Of a stretch of 18,895 nt of DNA, positions 1 to 6,860 are shown piece after piece. Source of the DNA: Eubacterium sp. UBA3782. Its GTDB lineage: Bacteria; Bacillota; Clostridia; Lachnospirales; Lachnospiraceae. Made by a program: the position numbers and the translations under genes. The notes beneath the pieces are model-generated. The model did no database searches and was not told the DNA's origin. It was given only the letters and a program-made list of their open reading frames with translations. The stretch covers positions 4,448 through 23,342 of the forward strand of contig DFFG01000072.1 in the NCBI GenBank assembly GCA_002368795.1, read 5' to 3'. Within the stretch, counting starts at the first letter, position 1. Each line of letters starts with the position of its first letter.

Positions 1-36
1 AGCCGCAGCCGCAAGCTCAAGGATTATCTGGATTAA
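1..36 (+). CDS. rpoD: RNA polymerase primary sigma factor, C-terminal end only (partial)
   Basis: Only the last 11 codons and the TAA stop are in the window. They read SRSRKLKDYLD, the typical end of the RpoD/SigA region 4.2 helix-turn-helix that recognises the -35 element. The call rests on this short tail plus context: in many Firmicutes rpoD is followed directly by trmK and a Nif3-family gene, exactly as here. The next gene starts 12 bases after the stop and its ribosome binding site overlaps the stop codon, so the genes are probably cotranscribed. Nothing can be said about the rest of the protein. Confidence 0.8.
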   Translation, partial: SRSRKLKDYLD

Positions 37-48
37 GGAGCCGGCAGC

Positions 49-756
49 GTGAAGAAGATCGTACTGTCCGAAAGACTTCTGGCCGCGGCATCCCTCGTCA
101 CACAGGGAAACGTCCTTGCGGATATCGGGACCGATCATGGGTATCTGCCCATCTGGCTGTGCAAGGAGGATCGGATCCCCAGGGCGCTGGCCATGGACGT
201 ACGGCCGGGGCCTTTGTCCCATGCGGCCAGGAACATTCAGGAGGCAGAGCTTACGGACCGGATCGAGACGCGTCTTTCCGATGGCCTTGCGGCCCTTTCC
301 CCCGGGGAGGCCCAGAGCATCTCCATCTGCGGGATGGGCGGCGCACTGATCTGCCGGATCCTGAAGGACGGTGAGCAGACAGCAAAAAGCGCAGAGGAGC
401 TGATCCTGGGGGCCCAGAGCGAGGTGCCGGAGGTCCGTGCCTTTCTGTGCCGGTCCGGCTGGCGCATCGAAGAGGAGCGGATGATCCTGGAGGATGGGAA
501 ATACTATCCGCTGATCCGCGCCATGAAGGGCAGCGGACCGGTGTACACAGACCTGGAGCTTGCCTTCGGGCCGTGCCTTTTGAAAAAAGGAGATCCTGTT
601 TTGGCGAAGTATCTCGTATGGCATAGAGGCGTGCTGGAAAAGATCCGCGCATGCCTAGGCCAGGCAGCATCAGGAGAGGGCAGCGTAAGGCTCACAGAGA
701 TCCTGGATGAGATCGACAGAACAGAAAGAGCGATGGAATATATCGCAAAATCATAA
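49..756 (+). CDS. trmK: tRNA (adenine-22-N1)-methyltransferase TrmK
   Basis: Predicted to use S-adenosylmethionine to methylate N1 of adenine 22 in the D-loop/core of tRNAs, a cytoplasmic tRNA-modification role established for B. subtilis TrmK (YqfN). The 235-residue length fits the family. The Rossmann-type SAM-binding motif is near residues 25-35 (ADIGTDHGYLPIWL), followed by an acidic strand end (AMDVRPGPL) and the family's CGMGG motif near residue 95. The C-terminal part is helical and charged, as expected for the tRNA-binding extension. The start is a GTG, chosen because TAAGGAG (34-40) lies 8 bases upstream and no better ATG fits. It sits between rpoD and the Nif3-like gene, the usual Firmicutes order. 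No unusual features. Confidence 0.9.
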   Translation: MKKIVLSERLLAAASLVTQGNVLADIGTDHGYLPIWLCKEDRIPRALAMDVRPGPLSHAARNIQEAELTDRIETRLSDGLAALSPGEAQSISICGMGGALICRILKDGEQTAKSAEELILGAQSEVPEVRAFLCRSGWRIEEERMILEDGKYYPLIRAMKGSGPVYTDLELAFGPCLLKKGDPVLAKYLVWHRGVLEKIRACLGQAASGEGSVRLTEILDEIDRTERAMEYIAKS

Positions 757-782
757 TGCAAGAAACATAAGGAGGCAGACAG

Positions 783-1592
783 ATGAGGTGCGAGGAAATA
801 CTGACGAGACTTGAGCATGAGTATCCCCTGAGCTGTCAGGAAGACTGGGACAACAGCGGTCTTCTGATCGGCAGAAGGAACCGGCAGGTCCGCAGGGTCT
901 TTGTCGCGCTGGATGTCACTGAGGACACCCTGCGGCAGGCTGTGGACTTCGGAGCCGACCTGATGATCACGCATCACCCGCTGCTGTTTCACAGTGTGCG
1001 GCAGATCACGGATGATACCTTTATCGGCAGGCGCATCATGACGCTGATCGAAAATGACATTTCATGCTATGCCATGCACACCAATTTTGATGTGGCAGGC
1101 ATGGCGGAGCTGAACGAAGCACAGCTGGCGCTGGAGGAGGCCTATGTCCTCCAGGTCACGACAGAAAATGAGGGCGTCGAGGAGGGCCTTGGCCGTGTCG
1201 GTTTTCTGCCCAGAGAGATGCTGCTCTCGGAGGCAGCGGAATACGTCCGCCGTCAGTTTTCCCTTCCGGCGGTGCGCTGCTATGGGCTTAGCGAGTACCA
1301 GAGCATTCCTGAGGAGGAACGCATCCGTATCGTAAAGGCTGCCGTATGCGGCGGCTCCGGAAAGAGCATGGTAGAGAGGGCAATCGAGGAGGGAGCCCAG
1401 ATCCTGGTCACGGGAGACATCGATTACCATACCGCGATCGATGCGCTGGCCAGAGGGCTGTACATCATCGATGCCGGCCATTATGGCACCGAGTGCGGCT
1501 TTATCGATTTTATGGTCCGAAAGCTGGACCGGCTCTTCGAGGACATCGAGGTCAAAGGAGCCAGGGTCCAGCAGCCGTTTACCGTAGTCTGA
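783..1592 (+). CDS. Nif3-like dinuclear metal centre protein (YqfO / GTP cyclohydrolase 1 type 2 family)
   Basis: Belongs to the Nif3/DUF34 family, toroidal proteins with a two-metal site whose physiological substrate is still unsettled. Annotation as 'GTP cyclohydrolase 1 type 2' comes from one bacterial homolog and should not be taken as proof of function. Visible metal-ligand motifs are the ITHHPLLFH segment (H64, H65), HTNFD, GDIDYHTA and DAGHYGTE near the C-terminus. The protein has 269 residues, the short form; B. subtilis YqfO is about 100 residues longer because of an inserted PII-like domain that is absent here. The ATG is preceded by AAGGAGGC (770-777). It follows trmK by 26 bases, the conserved pairing in Firmicutes, which has led to suggestions of a shared RNA- or cofactor-related role. 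Confidence 0.88.
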   Translation: MRCEEILTRLEHEYPLSCQEDWDNSGLLIGRRNRQVRRVFVALDVTEDTLRQAVDFGADLMITHHPLLFHSVRQITDDTFIGRRIMTLIENDISCYAMHTNFDVAGMAELNEAQLALEEAYVLQVTTENEGVEEGLGRVGFLPREMLLSEAAEYVRRQFSLPAVRCYGLSEYQSIPEEERIRIVKAAVCGGSGKSMVERAIEEGAQILVTGDIDYHTAIDALARGLYIIDAGHYGTECGFIDFMVRKLDRLFEDIEVKGARVQQPFTVV

Positions 1593-1603
1593 GAAAAATG
1601 GAT

Positions 1604-1620
1604 GGTCAGATGTTCTGACC
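1604..1620. other. Perfect short inverted repeat upstream of the nucleoside kinase start
   Basis: GGTCAGA (1604-1610) and TCTGACC (1614-1620) form a perfect 7-bp stem with a 3-base loop. It lies between the Nif3-like stop and the GAAGGAGG ribosome binding site (1631-1638). There is no following T-run, so it is not a standard terminator. It could be an RNA stability or processing element, or chance. Confidence 0.4.
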
Positions 1621-1645
1621 CTTGCAGACAGAAGGAGGATGTGCG

Positions 1646-3322
1646 ATGAAGGAGAACCAGATCCGGGTCACCATCGGCGATATGAGCTATGTGATGGAAA
1701 AGGGCATGACCTACGGCGAGATTCTGAAGGCTACCGGCCATCTGAAGGATGAAAACGGCCTGGATGTGCTGCTGATCACGGAAAACCGGCGCCTTCGGGA
1801 GCTGGGAAAGCGGGCGGAGGAATCCTGCACCCTGGAGCTGATCACAGCCGAGGATACGGTCGGCCGGGATACCTACCGGCGCAGCCTGAACCTGCTGCTT
1901 CTGAAGTCCCTCCATGATGTGCTTGGCAAAGATTACGAGGGCCGCTGCTCGCTGCGCTTTTCCAACGGCAACGGCTATTACTATACGCTGAAGGACTGCA
2001 CCTGGGATATGGAGACGCTGGTGCGCCGGGTCAGAAACCGGATGCTGAAGCTGACGGAGCTCAACGTGCCCATCCACAAAAAGACGGTATCCACGGCAGA
2101 CGCCAGACGGCTTTTCCGGGAATCCGGCATGCCCGACAAGGACGAGCTGTTCCGCTTCCGCCGGGTATCGGCTGTCAATCTGTACAGCATCGGTGATTAC
2201 CAGGATTATTTCTTCGGCTATATGGCCTGGCACACCGGATACCTGAAATATTTTGATGTGGAATGCTATCGGGACGGTCTGGTCCTGGTCATCCCGGACA
2301 AGGATGATCCGCAGCATGTCAGTCCTTACAAGCCATATGAAAAGATCTTTGATGTGCAGCTGGAGTCGGAATCCTGGGCGCACATGATCGGCATCGATTC
2401 GGTCAGTGACCTGAACAACGGCCTGTCCAACTGTGATATGGAGGAGCGCCTGCTGGTCGCGGAGGCCCTGCAGGAGAGCCGCATCTCAGATATTGCCCAG
2501 ATGATCAAGAGCCATCCCCATGTCAAATTTGTTATGGTCGCAGGTCCTTCCTCCTCCGGAAAAACGACATTTTCCCGCCGCTTATCCGTACAGCTCCGGG
2601 CCCATGGCCTTATGCCGCATCCCATCAGTCTGGATGATTTTTATCTGGACCGGGAGCAGTGCCCCAGAGATGAGGAGGGCAATCTGGACTTTGAATGTCT
2701 GGAAGCCCTGGATCTTCCTTTGATTCAGGAGACCCTCGCTGCGCTGATCCGCGGCGAGAGAGTGGAGATGCCCCGGTTCGATTTCGTCATGGGCAAGCCC
2801 CAATACAAGGGCGATTTTCTGCAGCTGGGCGAGGGCGATATCCTGGTCATTGAGGGAATCCACGGACTGAACCGCCGGATGACCGAGACCCTTCCGGAGG
2901 ACAGCATCTTCCGGATCTACATCAGTGCGCTTACGCAGCTTAACATTGATGAGCACAACCATATCTCCACCACCGACGGCAGACTGCTGCGCCGGATCGT
3001 GCGGGACTACCGCACCCGGGGTACCGATGCGAGGGAAACGATCGCCCGCTGGCCTTCGGTCAACCGGGGAGAGTACAGCTACATTTTCCCCAATCAGGAA
3101 AATGCGGATGTCATGTTCAATTCCGCCCTGATCTATGAGCTTGCGATCCTCAAGACCTATGCAGAGCCGTTGCTCTTCCAGGTCCCGGAGGACTGCGCGG
3201 AATTTCAGGAGGCAAAACGGCTGCTGAAGTTCCTGGATTATTTCATCGGCATGCCGGAGAAGAGCGTGCCAAAGAATTCGATCCTCAGAGAATTTATCGG
3301 CGGCTCGTGTTTTGATGTTTAA
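1646..3322 (+). CDS. Nucleoside kinase, uridine-kinase-like with N-terminal TGS/ThrRS-like region
   Basis: Predicted cytoplasmic P-loop kinase that phosphorylates a nucleoside (uridine/cytidine type) in pyrimidine salvage; substrate not provable here. The 558-residue protein begins with a ubiquitin-like TGS domain (about residues 1-65), followed by a region resembling the second additional domain of threonyl-tRNA synthetase, then a phosphoribulokinase/uridine kinase domain from about residue 290. The Walker A motif GPSSSGKTT starts at G300; the uridine-kinase motif DDFY is at 330-333; a PRFDF motif and the Walker-B-like VIEGIHGLN follow. An in-frame TTG at 1622 exists, but I prefer the ATG at 1646 because GAAGGAGG (1631-1638) is placed correctly for it. 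This TGS-kinase fusion is common in Clostridia and Thermotoga. It ends 26 bases before the rnpB promoter. Confidence 0.85.
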   Translation: MKENQIRVTIGDMSYVMEKGMTYGEILKATGHLKDENGLDVLLITENRRLRELGKRAEESCTLELITAEDTVGRDTYRRSLNLLLLKSLHDVLGKDYEGRCSLRFSNGNGYYYTLKDCTWDMETLVRRVRNRMLKLTELNVPIHKKTVSTADARRLFRESGMPDKDELFRFRRVSAVNLYSIGDYQDYFFGYMAWHTGYLKYFDVECYRDGLVLVIPDKDDPQHVSPYKPYEKIFDVQLESESWAHMIGIDSVSDLNNGLSNCDMEERLLVAEALQESRISDIAQMIKSHPHVKFVMVAGPSSSGKTTFSRRLSVQLRAHGLMPHPISLDDFYLDREQCPRDEEGNLDFECLEALDLPLIQETLAALIRGERVEMPRFDFVMGKPQYKGDFLQLGEGDILVIEGIHGLNRRMTETLPEDSIFRIYISALTQLNIDEHNHISTTDGRLLRRIVRDYRTRGTDARETIARWPSVNRGEYSYIFPNQENADVMFNSALIYELAILKTYAEPLLFQVPEDCAEFQEAKRLLKFLDYFIGMPEKSVPKNSILREFIGGSCFDV

Positions 3323-3324
3323 AC

Positions 3325-3353
3325 TTTTTATCTGCAGAAAGTTGTGATATAAT
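3325..3353 (+). promoter_or_regulatory. Extended -10 sigma-A promoter for rnpB
   Basis: A consensus TATAAT at 3348-3353 is preceded by TG at the extended -10 position (3345-3346). The -35 region at 17-bp spacing is a poor match (TTTTTA, 3325-3330), as often seen with extended -10 promoters. Predicted transcription would begin near 3360, only about 8 bases before the P1 helix of RNase P RNA, which supports the assignment. Confidence 0.75.
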
Positions 3354-3367
3354 CTCTGATGATCTGA

Positions 3368-3715
3368 GCAAGCAGAGTATGTGATCGCGGCCGGCAGGAC
3401 CGAAAGGGGCCGGCTGAGGAAAGTCCGGGCTTCGCAGGGCAGGGTGCCGGCTAACGGCCGGCGGAGGCGACTTCAGGGACAGTGCAACAGAAATAAACCG
3501 CCTGATACGTCAGGTAAGGATGGAAAGGCAGTGTAAGAGACTACCGGCAGTCTGGCAACAGGCTGCGCTCTGTAAACCCCACCCGAAGCAAGACCGAGCA
3601 GAGGACCATGTGGCGGCCCGTCACGTCCTCAGGTGGGTCGCTTGAGCCTTCCGGCAACGGGAGGACACAGATAGATGATCACACACGACATAACCCGGCT
3701 TATCGCTCTGCTTGC
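3368..3715 (+). ncRNA. rnpB: RNase P RNA, class A (M1 RNA)
   Basis: Catalytic RNA of ribonuclease P, which with the RnpA protein removes 5' leaders from pre-tRNAs. Conserved core segments occur in order: GAGGAAAGTCCGGGC (3416-3430), ACAGAAATAAACCGCC (from 3487), GGTAAGG and GTAAGAG, TAAACCCC, AGCAAGACC (3587-3595), GGTGGGTCGC, TAGATGA (3672-3678), and the 3' ACATAACCCGGCTTA (3688-3702). The ends are set by a perfect 10-bp P1 helix: 3368-3377 is the exact reverse complement of 3706-3715. This gives about 348 nt, within the usual range. The GTAAGAG-containing arm and general layout suggest the ancestral class A rather than the Bacillus class B. Any protein-coding reading over this stretch is spurious. 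Confidence 0.96.
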
Positions 3716-3824
3716 ACAGACAATAGATATACCGCTTTTCTTTTCCTTAGGAAAACGGGAAAACGCTTCGTCTGCCGGCGCTCCGGCGGATAGTAACGAC
3801 AAAATACAGGAAGCATAACCCAAG
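3716..3824. other. rnpB-maf spacer with an A/T-rich inverted repeat
   Basis: A stem can form from TTTTCC (3741-3746) and GGAAAA (3750-3755) around a 3-base loop, extendable by TTTTC (3736-3740) against GAAAA (3759-3763). A second small GC stem, GCCGG/CCGGC, lies just downstream. Neither is followed by a run of T, so an intrinsic terminator for rnpB is plausible but not proven. AGGAAG (3809-3814) is the likely ribosome binding site of maf. No promoter is obvious. Confidence 0.35.
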
Positions 3825-4403
3825 ATGGATACGATCATACTTGCATCAAAATCTCCAAGACGGCTTGAACTGCTGCGGCAGATCGGGATCCCTGTGACGG
3901 TCGTGCCCAGTCAGGTCGAGGAGATCATCTTCGGGCAGACGCCGGAGGAGATCGTCCGGGGGCTTTCGGAGCAGAAGTGCACGGACACGGCAGCTTCGGT
4001 CACCGACGGCTGCGTCATCGGTGCGGATACCATTGTTGTGCTGGACGGCGTGATCCTGGGAAAACCAAAGGATGAGGCAGAGGCCTTTGTGATGCTGTCT
4101 GCACTTTCCGGCAGAAGCCATGAGGTGTATACCGGCGTCACGATGGTGCAGAAGATGGAGGGCGTGCAGACAAAAAAGGAGACCTTTGCGGTCTGTACCA
4201 GTGTGCATGTCTGCCCCATGAGTGAGGATGAGATCCTGGCGTATATCGCCACCGGCGATCCGATGGACAAGGCAGGCGCCTACGGGATCCAGGGGATCTT
4301 TGCCCGTCATGTGGAAAAGATCGACGGAGATTACTATAATGTGGTCGGTCTCCCCGTGTCAGCGGTCTATCAGAAGCTGAAAAGCTGGGGCCTGACCAGA
4401 TAA
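3825..4403 (+). CDS. maf: Maf-family nucleoside triphosphate pyrophosphatase (dTTP/UTP type)
   Basis: House-cleaning enzyme that hydrolyses non-canonical and some canonical nucleotides (dTTP, UTP and modified forms in the YhdE/Maf branch) to monophosphates; historically linked to septum formation when overexpressed in Bacillus. The 192-residue protein has the full family signature: ASKSPRRLELL at 7-17, GADTIVV with the catalytic aspartate D68, the SGRSHEVYTGV motif, and DKAGAYGIQG near residue 148. The DKAGAYGIQG form matches the dTTP/UTP pyrophosphatase branch rather than the YceF m7GTP branch. The ATG at 3825 follows AGGAAG at a longish spacing. It lies between rnpB and the DUF308 gene, 41 bases before the latter, and is probably cotranscribed with it. 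Confidence 0.92.
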   Translation: MDTIILASKSPRRLELLRQIGIPVTVVPSQVEEIIFGQTPEEIVRGLSEQKCTDTAASVTDGCVIGADTIVVLDGVILGKPKDEAEAFVMLSALSGRSHEVYTGVTMVQKMEGVQTKKETFAVCTSVHVCPMSEDEILAYIATGDPMDKAGAYGIQGIFARHVEKIDGDYYNVVGLPVSAVYQKLKSWGLTR

Positions 4404-4444
4404 TATTTCAGACAGCAGATGCAGGGACAAAAGGGAGGATAGCG

Positions 4445-5383
4445 ATGAGCAGACAGGCAGGAGCAGATGAGGCGGCACAGCCGCAGACCATTGGACAGAA
4501 ATTCAATCAGTTTCTCCGGAGAGCACGTATCCTGACCAGTATCTGGGCACTGCTTCTCCTTGCTCTGGGTATATTATTCTTCATGTATCCGGACACGGCC
4601 ATCATGGTCGTCTGCCGGCTGATCGCAGGATCACTGATCCTCTACGGCCTGATCCTGATCCTTGCCTTTATTCTCCGGGGAGCCAGGGATGCCGGCGCCC
4701 AGAATATGTTTACCCTGATCATCGGCATCCTGATCATGCTCATCGGCGTTTATTTTGAGATCTTTCCAGACGTCATCGTCGATTTTGCCGGCGTTATGAT
4801 CGCCGTGCCGCTTTTTGCCTTTGCGCTGAACCAGTTTATCGAGATGCGCAGCCTGATCATCTTCAATGACCCGCGCTGGTTCATCTGTCTGATCAGTGCC
4901 ATCATCACCATTATTCTCGGCTGCGTGGTCATTTTTGCTCCCTTTACCACGGAAAGCTTTATGCTGCAGGTGGCAGGCGTATCCCTGATCTATACCGCGC
5001 TGGCAGGCCTTTTCATCAATTTCCGTGTTTTCCACTACATGCGCAAGGCAGAAAAGGAAGCCAGAAAGCTCCTGGAGATGCAGAAGACTGAGATCCGTCC
5101 GGCATACAATGGAAAGAGCGACGATATCATCGATGTCGATGCCGTTGTTGTGGATGCGGAAGACAAAAAGGGAGATATCTACGGCGAGTACGGGAAGTAC
5201 ACATCCGATGAAGGCGCAGACAGCGCAGATCCCGCCCTTATCAGCGGATTTGACTCGGATGAGGAGGGCGCAGACTGGGCCGGTGCCGATGCAGCTGCAC
5301 CGGAAAAGCGGGTGCGTCCCAAGCATGTGGCAGATGAGGAGGATCTTTTCATCGCCGACGAGGATGAAGATATTGATTTCTGA
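4445..5383 (+). CDS. DUF308 / HdeD-like six-helix membrane protein with long acidic cytoplasmic tail
   Basis: Function unknown. Residues 1-200 hold six hydrophobic segments (about 29-48, 51-77, 88-107, 110-133, 144-166, 172-192) arranged as short hairpin pairs ending in FMYPD, EIFPDV and IFAPF, the repeating pattern of the DUF308/HdeD family. In E. coli HdeD is tied to acid resistance, but that does not transfer safely to Firmicutes. From about residue 200 to 312 the protein is soluble, charged and increasingly acidic (for example DEEGAD, ADEDEDIDF), with a low-complexity look. The start has a strong GGGAGGA site (4434-4440). A hairpin terminator follows the stop directly. The acidic tail is longer than a minimal DUF308 protein needs. 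Confidence 0.75.
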   Translation: MSRQAGADEAAQPQTIGQKFNQFLRRARILTSIWALLLLALGILFFMYPDTAIMVVCRLIAGSLILYGLILILAFILRGARDAGAQNMFTLIIGILIMLIGVYFEIFPDVIVDFAGVMIAVPLFAFALNQFIEMRSLIIFNDPRWFICLISAIITIILGCVVIFAPFTTESFMLQVAGVSLIYTALAGLFINFRVFHYMRKAEKEARKLLEMQKTEIRPAYNGKSDDIIDVDAVVVDAEDKKGDIYGEYGKYTSDEGADSADPALISGFDSDEEGADWAGADAAAPEKRVRPKHVADEEDLFIADEDEDIDF

Positions 5384-5386
5384 CTA

Positions 5387-5416
5387 AAAACGCCCGGGGA
5401 CCTCTCCGAGCGTTTT
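5387..5416 (+). terminator. Rho-independent-type hairpin after the DUF308 gene
   Basis: AAAACGC (5387-5393) pairs with GCGTTTT (5410-5416). The inner arms CCGGGGA and TCTCCGA extend the stem with one mismatch and one G-T pair around a CC loop. The stem ends in TTTT and begins three bases after the upstream stop, an arrangement typical of an intrinsic terminator, though the T-run is short. Confidence 0.7.
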
Positions 5417-5468
5417 GGTGAATAAAAAAGAAAAAGAAACAGTCAACGGCATTAATGGAGGAACAAGA

Positions 5469-6407
5469 ATGCAGAAGCTTAAACACCTGCGTCATGTCAT
5501 GTCCCCGCTGGATCTGACGACCGAAGAGCTGGACAAAATGATGGATCTTGCTGAGGATATGGAGGCAAAGCCGGAAAAATACGCACATGTATGTGACGGT
5601 ATGAAGCTGGCAACACTTTTTTATGAGCCGAGTACAAGGACCCGGCTAAGCTTCGAGACGGCTATGCTGAACATGGGAGGAAGCGTGATCGGCTTCCATT
5701 CCGCCGACAGCAGCTCCGCCACCAAGGGCGAGAGCGTGGCGGATACGATCCGTGTCCTGGGCTGCTTTGCCGACATTGCGGCAATGCGGCATCCCAAGGA
5801 AGGCGCGCCGATGGTCGCGGCATCCGTTTCCCCAATCCCGGTGATCAACGGAGGAGACGGCGGTCATCAGCATCCGACCCAGACCCTGGCTGACCTGATG
5901 ACGATCCGCAAGCTGAAGGGCCGTCTGAACAACCTGACGGTCGGCCTGTGCGGCGACCTAAAATTCGGCCGCACGGTCCACTCCCTGATCAGCGCGCTGG
6001 TCCGGTACGACAACGTAAAATTTGTTCTCATCTCCCCGGAGGAGCTCAGACTCCCCTCCTATGTAAAGGAGGATGTGCTGGCGAAGAACCACAAGGAGTT
6101 CACTGAGGTGATCCGGCTGGAGGAAGCGCTTCCAAGTCTGGATATCCTGTACATGACCCGTGTGCAGAAGGAGAGATTCTTCAACGAGGATGACTACGTC
6201 CGGATGAAGGATTTCTACATCCTCGACGAGGAAAAGATGGGGCTGGCAAGGGACGACATGTACGTCCTGCATCCGCTTCCCCGTGTAAACGAGATCTCCG
6301 TTGATGTGGACGCCGATCCCAGGGCTGCCTATTTCCGGCAGGTGTACTGGGGTATGTATATGCGTATGGCACTGATGTTTACGCTTCTTGAACTGGAGGT
6401 AAAATAA
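5469..6407 (+). CDS. pyrB: Aspartate carbamoyltransferase, catalytic chain
   Basis: Catalyses carbamoyl phosphate + aspartate to N-carbamoylaspartate, the committed step of pyrimidine synthesis, in the cytoplasm. The 312-residue protein carries the carbamoyl-phosphate site STRTR at 55-59, the 80s-loop lysine K86 (SADSSSATKGES), HPTQTLADLMTI, and the HPLPRVNEI motif from H268. These match E. coli PyrB residues almost position for position. An in-frame GTG at 5418 lies inside the terminator hairpin and would add 17 lysine/glutamate-rich residues. The ATG at 5469 is preferred because GGAGGA (5457-5462) precedes it and the protein then aligns at the N-terminus. pyrI follows without a gap. No PyrR-type attenuator is visible upstream. 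Confidence 0.96.
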   Translation: MQKLKHLRHVMSPLDLTTEELDKMMDLAEDMEAKPEKYAHVCDGMKLATLFYEPSTRTRLSFETAMLNMGGSVIGFHSADSSSATKGESVADTIRVLGCFADIAAMRHPKEGAPMVAASVSPIPVINGGDGGHQHPTQTLADLMTIRKLKGRLNNLTVGLCGDLKFGRTVHSLISALVRYDNVKFVLISPEELRLPSYVKEDVLAKNHKEFTEVIRLEEALPSLDILYMTRVQKERFFNEDDYVRMKDFYILDEEKMGLARDDMYVLHPLPRVNEISVDVDADPRAAYFRQVYWGMYMRMALMFTLLELEVK

Positions 6408-6845
6408 ATGCTGAATGTAGGAGCCATCGAGCAGGGATTTGTTCTGGATCACATCAAGGCAGGCAAGGCGATGACCATCTACCACGACCTCAAGCTTGAC
6501 CAGCTGGACTGCACCGTCGCCATCATCAAAAATGCCCGTTCCGAGGTCATGGGCAAGAAGGATATCATCAAGGTCGAGTGCCCCGTCGATTCGCTGGATC
6601 TGTCCATCGTGGGATTTATCGACCCCAACATTACCGTCAATGTGATCGAGAATGCGCAGATCGTCGAGAAAAAACGCCTGGAGCTTCCTAAGGAGATCCG
6701 CAACGTGATCAAGTGCAAGAACCCCCGGTGCATCACATCCATCGAGCAGGGACTCAAGCACGTGTTCATCCTGACCGATCCGGAAAAGGCCGTTTATCGC
6801 TGCAAGTACTGCGAGGAGAAATACCACGGCCACAGAAACAAATAA
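6408..6845 (+). CDS. pyrI: Aspartate carbamoyltransferase, regulatory chain
   Basis: Regulatory subunit that binds nucleotide effectors (CTP, ATP, UTP) and assembles with PyrB into the c6r6-type holoenzyme. The 145-residue protein has the N-terminal allosteric domain and the C-terminal zinc domain with all four cysteines: C103 and C108 (CKNPRC), C132 and C135 (CKYC). Residues D14, K55 and K88 align with the E. coli effector-binding residues D19, K60 and K94, so allosteric control is probably retained. The ATG directly abuts the pyrB stop and is served by GGAGG (6393-6397) inside the end of pyrB. This predicts translational coupling and balanced subunit synthesis. Its presence suggests feedback control at the enzyme level. 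Confidence 0.95.
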   Translation: MLNVGAIEQGFVLDHIKAGKAMTIYHDLKLDQLDCTVAIIKNARSEVMGKKDIIKVECPVDSLDLSIVGFIDPNITVNVIENAQIVEKKRLELPKEIRNVIKCKNPRCITSIEQGLKHVFILTDPEKAVYRCKYCEEKYHGHRNK

Positions 6846-6860
6846 AGAAAGAGAATTGCA

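Noticed and set aside
3608..3793. Short plus-strand open frame across the end of rnpB
   Set aside because: It lies within the conserved 3' core of RNase P RNA and has no ribosome binding site or protein similarity I can recognise.
5384..5468. PyrR-type attenuator or upstream promoter before pyrB
   Set aside because: Only the upstream gene's terminator and an A-rich spacer are visible; no PyrR-binding loop, antiterminator or convincing -35/-10 pair was found, so the pyrB promoter remains unlocated.
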